Shown here in pieces: positions 20,577 through 28,555 of a DNA stretch of 64,000 bases (positions within the stretch are counted from its first letter, which is position 1; every line of letters begins with the position of its first letter). Where the stretch lies: the NCBI GenBank assembly GCA_963703605.1, contig CAVPFC010000065.1, positions 1 through 64,000 on the forward strand, given 5' to 3'. The translations under genes were made by a program, and so were the position numbers. This stretch comes from DASXKD01 sp963703605 (lineage in GTDB: Bacteria > Actinomycetota > Actinomycetes > Streptosporangiales > Streptosporangiaceae). The notes under the pieces are model-generated. The model did no database searches. It was not told where the DNA came from and saw only the letters and a program-made list of their open reading frames with translations.

Positions 20577-21143
20577 ATGGCGAGCGATGGATCAAATCTG
20601 GGGGTGCTGGCCAATCGGCCCACGCGGCGGCAAGCAATCGTCGGGGTTGCGATGGCATTCGGTGGTTTAACCCTGGGCTCAACTAAGGCTTGGGCGGGAG
20701 CCGATGATGAGATTTCACATGCCGCGGAATCCATTCACCAAGAGCCTGTTTTCAAAGCGAGCCGGAAGCGCGTTTACGAAGCGCTGACTGACTCCAAACA
20801 GTTCGACGAAGTCATACAGCTCAGTGGAGTCGTGCAAGCCATGCACCTCGGAGACAAGCCCGCGGAGATCAGTCGTGAAGTGGGAGGCGCGTTCACGCTC
20901 TTCGGCGGGTACATCACGGGACGACAAGTCGAACTTGTGCCGAACGAGCGAATCGTGCAGGCCTGGCGAACGGGTGGCTGGGCTCCGGGTGTCTATTCGA
21001 TTGCGAAGTTCGAGCTTGTGGCGCAAGGCTCCGGGACCAAGATCGTATTCGACCATACGGGGTTTCCTAAAGGCGAGGCGGAAGTCCTGGCTTCGGGATG
21101 GAAAGCGCACTATTGGGAGCCGATCGAGAAACTCCTGGCGTAG
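20577..21143 (+). CDS. Exported SRPBCC (AHSA1/START-like) domain protein
   Basis: The 188-residue protein has an N-terminal signal with RR (PTRRQAIVGVAMAFGGLTLG) ending near KAWA, suggesting Tat export, and then an SRPBCC domain: VFKASRKRVYEALTDSKQFD, GGAFTLFGGYITGRQVELVP, ERIVQAWRTGGW and a C-terminal helix GWKAHYWEPIEKLL. AHSA1-like SRPBCC proteins bind hydrophobic ligands or act as co-chaperone-like domains, and they are usually cytoplasmic, so a Tat-type leader is unusual. A GGGAGGA site lies upstream of the start. It is divergent from a TetR regulator, suggesting inducible expression. Confidence 0.88.
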   Translation: MASDGSNLGVLANRPTRRQAIVGVAMAFGGLTLGSTKAWAGADDEISHAAESIHQEPVFKASRKRVYEALTDSKQFDEVIQLSGVVQAMHLGDKPAEISREVGGAFTLFGGYITGRQVELVPNERIVQAWRTGGWAPGVYSIAKFELVAQGSGTKIVFDHTGFPKGEAEVLASGWKAHYWEPIEKLLA

Positions 21144-21505
21144 GCGCTGCGCATACCGCCGTTCATCGCCAAGCGAACATCATCGGCCACAGGGTAGGTC
21201 GGTGGGGAGCAGCATGCCGCAACGCGACCGCCATTGGATCTCGCTCATCACCGCCAACCCGGTTGTGTTCGGAACCGAGGAACAATGCCAATTACAAGGA
21301 GAAATGCCGCACCCCGGAAGATTTTGGGTGTATCGTCGGCAATCCTTCCTTTATCACGTTGTGGAAGGCTTGCCCGTCAAGCGGGCACAACGCCGAGCGG
21401 CGGGGCTATCGAGATCACCTTCGGCCCCGCGCCGGGAATCGATAGGTCATGTCGAGAATCCCAATATAATCGTATCTGAATACGCGCCTTCGGGAATTTT
21501 CCAAA
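21144..21505. other. Intergenic, 362 bp, no gene recognised
   Basis: Several overlapping frames cross this gap without recognisable homology or start sites. One frame (about 21290-21400) reads like a short protein scrap (YKEKCRTPEDFGCIVGNPSF), which I cannot assign. Confidence 0.4.
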
Positions 21506-22294
21506 ATGCAGATGCTGGTCGCACTAACGCGCGGAGTATCCCTACGAATTGCCGAATGCGAACTTACCTTCATTGATCGGCGAGCCATTGACTATCCCCG
21601 AGCCGTTGAACAGCACAGCCAATATCAGCAGCTTTTGCGCAGCCTGGGAACCAACGTTATTACGCTGCCAAGCGATGACCAGTGTCCAGATTGCTGTTTT
21701 CTTGAAGACACGGCACTGGTTCTGGATGAGGTAGCGGTCATAACCCGTCCCGGAAGTGAGCCTCGCCGTCGCGAAGTGGACGGTGTCGCGCCAACTATTC
21801 TGAAGTATCGGAATGTGGTCCGGATCGACACGCCGGGAACTCTGGAGGGCGGAGACGTACTCCGCCTGGGCCGTAAACTCTTCGTCGGGCTCTCATCCCG
21901 GACCAACCTGCAAGGGATTGAGACGCTACGAAAGGAGCTCAAAGCCTACGGATACGAAGTGGTCGCGATTCCTATGAAAAGAGCTCTGCACCTTAAGAGT
22001 GTCTGCACGGCGCTCGACGATCACACCGTGCTTGCGGACCCAAGGCACTTTGATACAACCGAATTTGCTGAATACACGCTGATTGAGGTGCCGGCCGAAG
22101 AATCGATGGCAGCCAATATCTTGCGGATCAACAGCGCGATTTGCATCCACGCCGGATTTCACCAAACTGTCGACCTTTTGCGAACCAAGGGGTTCGACGT
22201 CCGGACGGTAGATATCTCGGAGTTTCTCAAAGCAGAAGCTGGACTGACCTGCATGAGCATCATTCTTTACGTATCTAATCCCCAAAAGACCTGA
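21506..22294 (+). CDS. Dimethylarginine dimethylaminohydrolase-like amidinotransferase-fold enzyme
   Basis: The 262-residue protein resembles DDAH, which hydrolyses N-omega-methylated arginines to citrulline and methylamines through a cysteine nucleophile. The catalytic residues are visible: Cys249 in GLTCMSI, His162 in LHLKSVCT, and the acidic substrate-binding segment CCFLEDTALV. GTLEGGDVLRLG and FVGLSSRTNLQG are further family blocks. Length matches bacterial DDAH (about 255-285). The gene is tail-to-tail with an APC permease with only 3 bp between the stops, so they are not co-transcribed but may be functionally linked. A related arginine or dimethylarginine hydrolase activity is the alternative. 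Confidence 0.88.
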   Translation: MQMLVALTRGVSLRIAECELTFIDRRAIDYPRAVEQHSQYQQLLRSLGTNVITLPSDDQCPDCCFLEDTALVLDEVAVITRPGSEPRRREVDGVAPTILKYRNVVRIDTPGTLEGGDVLRLGRKLFVGLSSRTNLQGIETLRKELKAYGYEVVAIPMKRALHLKSVCTALDDHTVLADPRHFDTTEFAEYTLIEVPAEESMAANILRINSAICIHAGFHQTVDLLRTKGFDVRTVDISEFLKAEAGLTCMSIILYVSNPQKT

Positions 22295-22297
22295 GAG

Positions 22298-23749
22298 TTA
22301 CATCCCCGCTTTACGGCGGCCATTGTAGAAAAAGAAGGAGCCTAGTCCTAGGAAGAAGAGGCTGCCTGAGAACATCTTAAGTTCGAATAACGATATCGAC
22401 CCAATTTGCTTTGAAGGCACGAAGACCACAACGATCCCCAACATCGTCGTGAACAGGCCGACGGACCCGATGGTTCGCAACGTGCAATTACTGAAGCGAC
22501 CGCGTGGACGCATTGCCGCCTTCTCATTGCTCGTCAGCATCAGGATGGCGGCGAAGATGTACAGATACGGCACCAGGTTGAGGACCGCAGAAAGGTCCAG
22601 CATGGTGACGAAAGCTTCTTTAACTGCGGCCCCAGTAAAACTCATTGCCAGGAAAAACGCACACACCGTGCTCTGTGCGATCAGCGCCACATGTGGTGTT
22701 CTATAGCGGGGATGTAACTTGCCCAGCGCAGGAGGAAGATATCGATCAATGCCGAATACAAAAGGAAGACGCGCGGAGCAGGTAAGCCAAGCCGACGCAA
22801 TTCCAATCACCGAGATGCTCAAGATAATCGCCAACCCGGGCAGTATCCAAGGTAGGCCGACTTGCTGGCCCATACGAGAGATTGCCTCGACGAAGCCCTG
22901 CACGACTCCGATTTGGCCGGCAGGAAGGGCCATGAGCAACGCGGCCGTCGTGCCTAGATAGAGAAGTCCACAAGCGATACCGCTCCAGGTGATAGCGCCA
23001 GGCAGTGTGCGCTGAGGGTCGCGAATCTCGTCACCCATAACCGATGCCAGTTCCAGACCGATTAGCGAAAAGCACATGGCGCCGAAAGCTGAGGCCATTC
23101 CCCAGTCCAGGTGCAAGTGAACCAAATCAGACGAATACAGGTTCGCGCTGTGCGAGCGAAAGGTCCAAGCGCTCATCCCAATGAGCACCGCTGCAGCCAG
23201 AAGTGTTCCAATTCCGCCAAGATTATTCAACCACTTACCGACCCCAGCGCCGACGACGTTGACCACCGTGATTAGCAAGAGGGCACAAAGGACAGCGGGA
23301 AACGCGAAGATCGGCTTATCTATCAGCATTCGCGTTCGCGGTCCTCCAACATACAAGCCAATCCCCAGCAGGTACAGCAGCACGAAGGGAATGTAGAAAA
23401 CATTGGTCGTCAAGTAAGCCCAGCCGGCGATGAATCCGTGAAAATCGCCGAAGACTTCTTTGTTCCACAAATAGAGACCGCCTTCGCCTGGATACCTGTG
23501 AGACAGTTCAATGACGGCAATGCCCTGCGGCAAGAAAAAACACAGCAATGCAGCCAGCCAGAGCCACAGGGCCACAGGTCCGCTGGCTGCAATCGACGAG
23601 ATGGTGTTGAGGTTGAGAATCGCGACGACGAACAACAGGACCAAGTCCCATCGGCCCAACTCGCGGCGCAGGGAATTGGTCGGAGGGGCGCTGAGTGGCC
23701 AGCCAGAACTGTCGTTCACGGTTAGTGGGCGCCCCGAGTCTTGCGGCAT
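22298..23749 (-). CDS. APC-superfamily amino acid permease
   Basis: The 483-residue inner-membrane protein has about twelve hydrophobic segments and the APC N-terminal signature (WDLVLLFVVAILNLNTI, then FFLPQGIAVIELSHRYPGEGGLYLWNKEVFG). The PGEGGLYLW block is typical of the amino acid/glutamate-GABA antiporter type. Later helices include SLIGLELASVMGDEIRDPQR, a conserved APC loop. The substrate cannot be decided from sequence. The neighbour encodes a dimethylargininase-like enzyme, so a cationic amino acid or its product is one possibility (inference). Confidence 0.93.
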   Translation of the reverse strand: MPQDSGRPLTVNDSSGWPLSAPPTNSLRRELGRWDLVLLFVVAILNLNTISSIAASGPVALWLWLAALLCFFLPQGIAVIELSHRYPGEGGLYLWNKEVFGDFHGFIAGWAYLTTNVFYIPFVLLYLLGIGLYVGGPRTRMLIDKPIFAFPAVLCALLLITVVNVVGAGVGKWLNNLGGIGTLLAAAVLIGMSAWTFRSHSANLYSSDLVHLHLDWGMASAFGAMCFSLIGLELASVMGDEIRDPQRTLPGAITWSGIACGLLYLGTTAALLMALPAGQIGVVQGFVEAISRMGQQVGLPWILPGLAIILSISVIGIASAWLTCSARLPFVFGIDRYLPPALGKLHPRYRTPHVALIAQSTVCAFFLAMSFTGAAVKEAFVTMLDLSAVLNLVPYLYIFAAILMLTSNEKAAMRPRGRFSNCTLRTIGSVGLFTTMLGIVVVFVPSKQIGSISLFELKMFSGSLFFLGLGSFFFYNGRRKAGM

Positions 23750-24002
23750 GTGTGGCCCCTTCCAGGTACTCCCTCACCAAGAAGTCGATGCCTTGATGAC
23801 GGCCGTCCTGCAGCGACCGCCGACTGGGTCTCACAAGGCCTGAGTTTCGTGCCTGAGGTCACGGCCATCCGCGTGCGCCATTATAGTCCCGCGGAAAGGT
23901 GGCGCTCACTTGCCTTATAAGGGGTGCCGGCGGATGTGACCGCACTCGGCATTCGATCCGAGCCGCCACGCCATAACTCCTGGATTGTCGGCAAACCTTC
24001 AA
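23750..24002. other. Intergenic, about 250 bp, IS target region
   Basis: This gap carries the promoter side of the APC permease gene. At its right end is the target duplication of the IS1595-family insertion. No gene is seen. Confidence 0.5.
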
Positions 24003-24010
24003 TTATCGGA

Positions 24011-24034
24011 AATGGGGTAGTCGGTTAGCTCCTC
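24011..24034 (+). repeat. Left terminal inverted repeat of the IS1595-type element
   Basis: 24 bp matching the right end in inverted orientation without mismatch. The 8-bp target duplication TTATCGGA precedes it at 24003-24010. Confidence 0.93.
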
Positions 24035-24054
24035 TTTTGACCTAGAATAGTGCG

Positions 24055-25023
24055 GTGTTGGTGGCTGGGCAGGATTACGCAAGGACCTATCGTGAGTTCG
24101 TAAGGATGTTCCCCGACGATGCAGCGTGTGCCACCTATCTGGAACGGCTACGCTGGCCGGAAGGATTCGTCTGTCCAGCTTGCCGGGTAGCGGCAGCGCC
24201 GTGGCGCCAAACGCGGGGTCGCCTGGTCTGTAGCGCCTGTCGACACCAAGCGTCGGTGAGCGTAGGGACGATCTTCGATAAGACGCGAACACCGTTGACG
24301 ACGTGGTTCGAAGCTGCCTGGCATGTGACGACGGCCAAGAACGGTCTTTCGGCCAAGACACTCGAACGAACGTTGGGTACGAGCTATCGGACGGCGTGGG
24401 CAATGTTGCAGCGCTTTCGAGTCGCTATGGTACGCACCGAGCGAGACCGGTTGTCTGGCGAAATAGAGGTTGATGAAACTCTCATTGGAGGCGTCGAACG
24501 CGGCGGAAAACGTGGCCGTGGCACGAACAAGTCGCTCGTTGTCATCGCCGTCGAAATCAAGCAACCCAAGGGGTTCGGCCGAGTGCGCATGCGTCATGTT
24601 CCCGATGCTTCGGGTGCTAGCCTCACGCCTTTTGTTTGCGACACTGTGAGCCCAGGAGCGACCATTCTGACAGACGGCTGGGGCGGGTACAATGACCTCC
24701 CCAAGCACGGATACACGCGCAAGAAGACCATTGTCTCGTCATCGGATGACCCGGCCCACGTTTCGATGCCCGGCGTGCATCAGATCGCCAGCCTGCTCAA
24801 GCGATGGATCCTCGGCACCCACCAGGGATCCATCGTTCCCGAACACTTGCAGTCCTACCTGGAGGAGTTCACCTTCCGCTTTAATAGGCGAACCTCAATC
24901 ACGCGTGGGCTCGTTTTCCGGAGACTCCTCGAACAGGCGGTAGTCACGGGGCCGATCACCGAAGCGAACGTCACCCATGGCTACAACTGGATGAGATCTC
25001 AGGTTAATGGGAGGAGGAGCTAA
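24055..25023 (+). CDS. IS1595-family transposase (ISXO2-like)
   Basis: The 322-residue transposase has an N-terminal zinc ribbon (CPAC at about 41-44 and CSAC at about 60-63, consistent with the Transposase_zn-ribbon domain) and an ISXO2-like DDE nuclease domain. Candidate catalytic residues lie in GEIEVDETLIGG, ILTDGWGGYNDL and the later HLQSYLEEFTFRFNRR block, which is diagnostic of the family. The GTG start at 24055 lies just inside the left inverted repeat, and the stop lies just inside the right one. The frame is intact. Confidence 0.95.
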   Translation: MLVAGQDYARTYREFVRMFPDDAACATYLERLRWPEGFVCPACRVAAAPWRQTRGRLVCSACRHQASVSVGTIFDKTRTPLTTWFEAAWHVTTAKNGLSAKTLERTLGTSYRTAWAMLQRFRVAMVRTERDRLSGEIEVDETLIGGVERGGKRGRGTNKSLVVIAVEIKQPKGFGRVRMRHVPDASGASLTPFVCDTVSPGATILTDGWGGYNDLPKHGYTRKKTIVSSSDDPAHVSMPGVHQIASLLKRWILGTHQGSIVPEHLQSYLEEFTFRFNRRTSITRGLVFRRLLEQAVVTGPITEANVTHGYNWMRSQVNGRRS

Positions 25024-25037
25024 CCGACTACCCCATT
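25014..25037 (-). repeat. Right terminal inverted repeat of the IS1595-type element
   Basis: 24 bp, the exact reverse complement of the left end, followed by the second TTATCGGA at 25038-25045. It overlaps the transposase stop codon. Confidence 0.93.
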
Positions 25038-25305
25038 TTATCGGATTAGGTAAGAGTAGCCCGTCAACCGGCAGGAACGCCGATTGGTGGCGAGGTCACA
25101 TCGGGGGCACGTCCCTGAGTTGGAGCTATACTTCCAACGGTCGCTGAATTCCGTGATCGGTCGGGCCCAGTGGGAGGTTCCGGCGTTCGTGTCACAGGCT
25201 CGAAAATTTGCTGGCTTGCAGCTGAGCGAGCGCGTGTGATGACGGTTCTACAAACAATGTGGGGCAAGGCGGTGGTCGTCCGAATACGGGGCACGTCGCG
25301 CTTTC

Positions 25306-25662
25306 GTGTTGGGCACCGCGGTGGCGAGTCTGTTGCTCGTAGCGCTTCCCCGTGCGCACGCTCTCGATCCGGACCGGCGGATTTCTCAATATGCCCATAC
25401 CGCCTGGCGCGTGCGCGACGGCGCCTTCGCGGGGGAACCCGATGCGATAACCCAAACAACCGACGGATACGTGTGGATTGGGACGCATGCGGGATTTTTA
25501 CGCTTCGACGGCGTTCGCTTTGCACCCTTTGCTCCACCTGCCGGGCAGCGTCTTCCCAAGCCAGCCGTGATTTCACTTTTGGGCGCGACTGACGGGAGCC
25601 TGTGGATTGGAACAGCGTCCGGCTTGGCCCAGTGGAAAAACGGTGAATTGCCCACCTTATAA
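25306..25662 (+). pseudogene. N-terminal fragment of a propeller-type sensor kinase (third copy)
   Basis: The 118-residue frame matches the first part of the kinases at 4949 and 12243: export signal, ALDPDRRISQYAHTAWRVRDG, then TTDGYVWIGTHAGFLRFDG and LLGATDGSLWIGTASGLAQW. It is especially close in nucleotides to the 4949 pseudogene. It ends abruptly after the second propeller motif (GELPTL, stop), with no other kinase domain downstream. It lies about 260 bp right of the IS1595 insertion, so past recombination or deletion has left only this piece. No function is expected. Confidence 0.8.
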
Positions 25663-25753
25663 CGCTTTCGAGTTTTAGTTAAGGGGAAAGCTTAAAGGCC
25701 GCCCGCCCCGATTATCGCGTGCATCCAATATCTATCCTGCCGAAAGTGTCGCA

Positions 25754-26788
25754 CTACAGCACGAGGCGGTCCCACATGCCGCCATACCTGACTCCACGAA
25801 CCATTTCTCTCTCGTAAATGCCCTGGGGGAATCCGAGTTCGATTTGGCTTGCTCCATCGAGTGATTTCAGTTGTTCGGCAGAAAGCACAAGATCCAAACT
25901 GCCGAGATTGTCCTCGAGTTGAGATACCTTCCGCGCTCCAATGATCGGGATAACGGGCGCCGTTTGATGGCGCAACCAGGCGAATGCGACTTGCGCCATG
26001 CTGCGACCGGTCTGTTCGGAGACCGACTTCACAGCCGAGATGACCCGCGCCGCACGTTGTTCCTCAGGAAAGAAGTCCTTCATTCCCTCGTTGGTCATCC
26101 GCGCGCCGTCGGCCTTGCCCCCGCCGTGATACTTCCCTGTCAGCACGCCACTCGCCAGCGGAGACCAAGCCAGAACTCCCAAGTTCAAAGCCTTCGCCAT
26201 GGGAATCAGTTCGCGCTCGACCGTCCGCTCAATCAGGCTGTATTCAATCTGTAACCCGATGAACTGTGTCCAGCCTCAAAGCTCCGCCAGAGTATTTGCC
26301 TGCGCAATCCACCAAGCCGGAGCGTCCGAGATGCCGACGTAGAGAACCTTGCCTTGGCGAACGATATCGTCCAGGCCGCGCATGACTTCTTCCACGGGTG
26401 TCATTCCATCCCAGATGTGCACCCAGTACAGGTCGATGAAGTCGGTTTGCAATCGTTTCAGACTGGCTTCCAGTGCCTGCATCATGCTCTTGCGATGATT
26501 GCCCGCCGCATTGGGATCGTTGCCTGGCGCGGCATTGGAGTATTTTGTGGCTAGAACGGCGCTCTCGCGATGGCCCTGAATGAACTCACCCACGAATCTT
26601 TCGCTCGTGCCGTTGGTGTAAGAATTAGCCGTGTCAAGAAAGTTTCCGTCTGCCTCGCGGTAGGTCTCATAGATTTTTTGCGCTTCGCCCTTCGGTGATC
26701 CCCATCCCCACTCGTCGCCGAAGGTCATGGTGCCTAGAGATGCTTCCGACACCCGAAGCCCGCTGTTGCCAAGCAATCTGTATTTCAT
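25754..26788 (-). pseudogene. Aldo/keto reductase interrupted by one stop codon
   Basis: The full frame of 345 codons encodes an NADPH-dependent aldo/keto reductase of the AKR11/12-like type: MKYRLLGNSGLRVSEASLGT, then the catalytic Asp and Tyr in DTANSYTNG, the Lys in LATKYSN and the His in YWVHIWD. The cofactor-binding C-terminal part (APVIPIIGARKVSQLEDNLG) is also intact. A single in-frame TGA at 26273-26275 splits it after ANTLAEL; homology continues directly with GWTQFIGLQIEYSLIERT. CGA to TGA would explain it. It could be an SNP, a real null mutation, or very rarely readthrough. The divergent TetR gene at 26843 is on the same strand upstream. Confidence 0.9.
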
Positions 26789-26842
26789 AATCGTGCTCCT
26801 TTTATACTCTGATTACTCACTCATCCACTGAGATACAAAGAA

Positions 26843-27421
26843 TTACTTCCGTGCGATCCCCGCCCAATAGATTTCAAATCCACCGTCGCGATACTTGTTT
26901 GCCATGGCTGGCTTCAGCACGATTAGGTCCATGGTCGCTTCCGCCAAAGCCGCCATCGTTTTCGAAATCAACTCAATCGGAAGGTCCGCGCGCAGAATGT
27001 GGCGCTCAATCGCGTCGCGGATCGTGTTTTGCATTTCGACGAAGGGCGCGCTTCCGGCTTCGATCGACTCTTTCGAAAGTATTCCCGAGACCTGCAACTG
27101 GGCCAGGACCCTGCGCTTCTCGCGATTTGCCACCCCCCAATTCACGTAGCCGTCCCACACATGTTGCAACTTGGTGCGAACACTCTTCCTGCGCGGGAAA
27201 CCTGACATCATCGCGTCTGCGAGTTCTAACTTGATCTCGCGGTAAAGGGCATTGATCAAATCATCTTTTGTCTTGAAGTACGTAAACAGAGTTCCCTCGG
27301 CGACACCGGCCTGTTTCGATATCTCTGACGTTGGGGCAGCGGTAAGACCGCGCTCCGCGATTACGCGGGTGGCGGCGTCGAGGATCGCATTTCGCTTGTC
27401 TTCGCTCTTGGGACGAGCCAC
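26843..27421 (-). CDS. TetR-family transcriptional regulator
   Basis: The 192-residue protein starts MARPKSEDKRNAILDAATRV and has the TetR helix-turn-helix (TSEISKQAGVAEGTLFTYFK) plus a C-terminal ligand domain. Length is standard. It is followed on the same strand by the aldo/keto reductase (55 bp downstream) and faces an SDR fragment on the other strand. A perfect 12-bp palindrome sits 34 bp upstream of its start. Control of the reductase and the SDR by this repressor is a reasonable inference. Confidence 0.92.
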   Translation of the reverse strand: MARPKSEDKRNAILDAATRVIAERGLTAAPTSEISKQAGVAEGTLFTYFKTKDDLINALYREIKLELADAMMSGFPRRKSVRTKLQHVWDGYVNWGVANREKRRVLAQLQVSGILSKESIEAGSAPFVEMQNTIRDAIERHILRADLPIELISKTMAALAEATMDLIVLKPAMANKYRDGGFEIYWAGIARK

Positions 27422-27454
27422 GGAACTCCTACATAACCGAATCTGTGTTCAACA

Positions 27455-27466
27455 CTATGTACATAG
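27455..27466. promoter_or_regulatory. Palindrome CTATGTACATAG, candidate TetR operator
   Basis: A perfect 12-bp palindrome lies between the TetR start (27421) and the SDR start (27539). Its placement between divergent genes is what is expected for an operator. Confidence 0.45.
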
Positions 27467-27538
27467 CCGATATTTCCGAATACAATTAATGAGTATCCAA
27501 TCAGGTATTTATCATCTCATGCAGAGGAGGATATTGCA

Positions 27539-27688
27539 ATGGCGAAGGTTTGGTTGATTACGGGAAGCGGAAATGGGTTGGGGCGGGATATCGCCGAGGC
27601 GGCGCTGGCCGCGGGCAACAACGTCGTAGCCGGAGCGCGTCGAACCGAGGAACTGGCACCTCTGGTGGCGCAATATGACGAGCGGGTG
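27539..27688 (+). pseudogene. SDR oxidoreductase N-terminus, cut by IS110 DNA
   Basis: The first about 50 codons encode the nucleotide-binding start of a short-chain dehydrogenase (VWLITGSGNGLGRDIAEAAL, then NNVVAGARRTEELAPLVAQY). The TGxxxGxG motif is at residues 8-15. An aggaggatattgca site precedes the ATG. At about codon 48 the sequence changes without a stop into transposase sequence, so the catalytic YxxxK half is missing. The frame stays open for 172 codons, giving an SDR-transposase fusion ORF. Confidence 0.8.
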
Positions 27689-28246
27689 AAGCGAAAGCGT
27701 GTATCTATCAACGCGCAAGCAAAGAACCCTGGATTCGACTTGAAGAGGGAGTTGTTTCGCATTGCTGGTGTCGATCTGACGGATGTTCCGGGCATCAGCA
27801 CGATCACTGCGCGCACGATCCTGATGGAAGCTGGGGCTGACGTTTCGCGGTTTCGGAATGCGTCTGCTTTCGCTTCTTGGCTGGGGCTCTGTCTGGACAA
27901 ACGGGTCAGCGGCGGCAAGGTACTCTGCACGAAAACTCGGAAGGTGAAGAACCGGGCTGCCATTGCACTGCGGCTGGGCGCGCATTACCTCTACCATGCC
28001 AAGAATTATCTCGGGCAAGTTCTATCGCAAGATGAAGTGGCGGCTGGGCGCACCTGAGCCCGTAACCGCAACTGCTCATAAGCTGGCTCGCATCGTCTAC
28101 CACATGCTCTCGACCCGAGAACCCTACTCGGAAAGTGTGCTGGCCAAATGTGATCAGCTGGCGTACGCGAGCCGAACGACGGCTGCGTAAACAAGCCGCG
28201 AACCTCGGGTTTCAGTTGACGCCTATACCCGAATCAGAATCGTAGA
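27689..28246 (+). mobile_element. IS110-family transposase C-terminal remnant
   Basis: The C-terminal Transposase_20 domain of an IS110/IS1111-type enzyme is recognisable: FRIAGVDLTDVPGISTITAR, then FASWLGLCLDKRVSGGKVL and NRAAIALRLGAHYLYHAK. After a frameshift near 28010 it continues as FYRKMKWRLGAPEPVTATAH plus KLARIVYHMLSTREPYSE. After a second shift near 28150 it ends RRLRKQAANLGFQLTPIPES with a stop at 28244-28246. The catalytic N-terminal DEDD domain is absent. It cannot transpose. Confidence 0.82.
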
Positions 28247-28359
28247 CGTATTGTTCTTCAGAAGTCGGCAAGGCAAACGCGAATCCAGAACGCCGTTGGA
28301 CACGGTGAATAGATGGATCGAAGGGCGTTTTGTCGGTACTAACTAGCCAAGGGCTTCGG

Positions 28360-28555
28360 TAGAGTAGGCCTTACTACGGTGGGTGAGGGTTTCGCGTTTC
28401 TTGGCTTCGAGTTTCGGAAACTCCCGATACGGTTGTTGTACATGTGGCCACGCAAGAAAGCGTGCCAACATATCCGGCACCGGGTTCGCGAAGTGGTTCG
28501 ATCGTTTCCGCATTTCGGGGTCTCTTTGTCTATACATGATCTCTTCCGCCCCTAG
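28360..28555 (+). pseudogene. Possible reverse-transcriptase (group II intron-type) C-terminal scrap
   Basis: One open frame reads GEGFAFLGFEFRKLPIRLLY and then PRKKACQHIRHRVREVVRSF. GFxFLGFxF followed by a K-rich RxKKxxxxIRxxVRE helix is the pattern at the thumb of group II intron and related reverse transcriptases. No YADD catalytic core is present nearby. The match is short, so I treat it as tentative. Confidence 0.4.

Larger units (their letters stand above)
24011..25037 (+). mobile_element. Complete IS1595-family insertion sequence
   Basis: The element is 1,027 bp. Its ends are perfect 24-bp inverted repeats (24011-24034 and 25014-25037, beginning AATGGGGTAGTCGG). It is flanked by an exact 8-bp direct repeat TTATCGGA at 24003-24010 and 25038-25045, the target duplication length known for IS1595 elements. 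One intact transposase gene fills it. Intact ends, duplication and gene all argue for a recent insertion and a possibly active element, in contrast to the other mobile remnants nearby. Confidence 0.95.
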
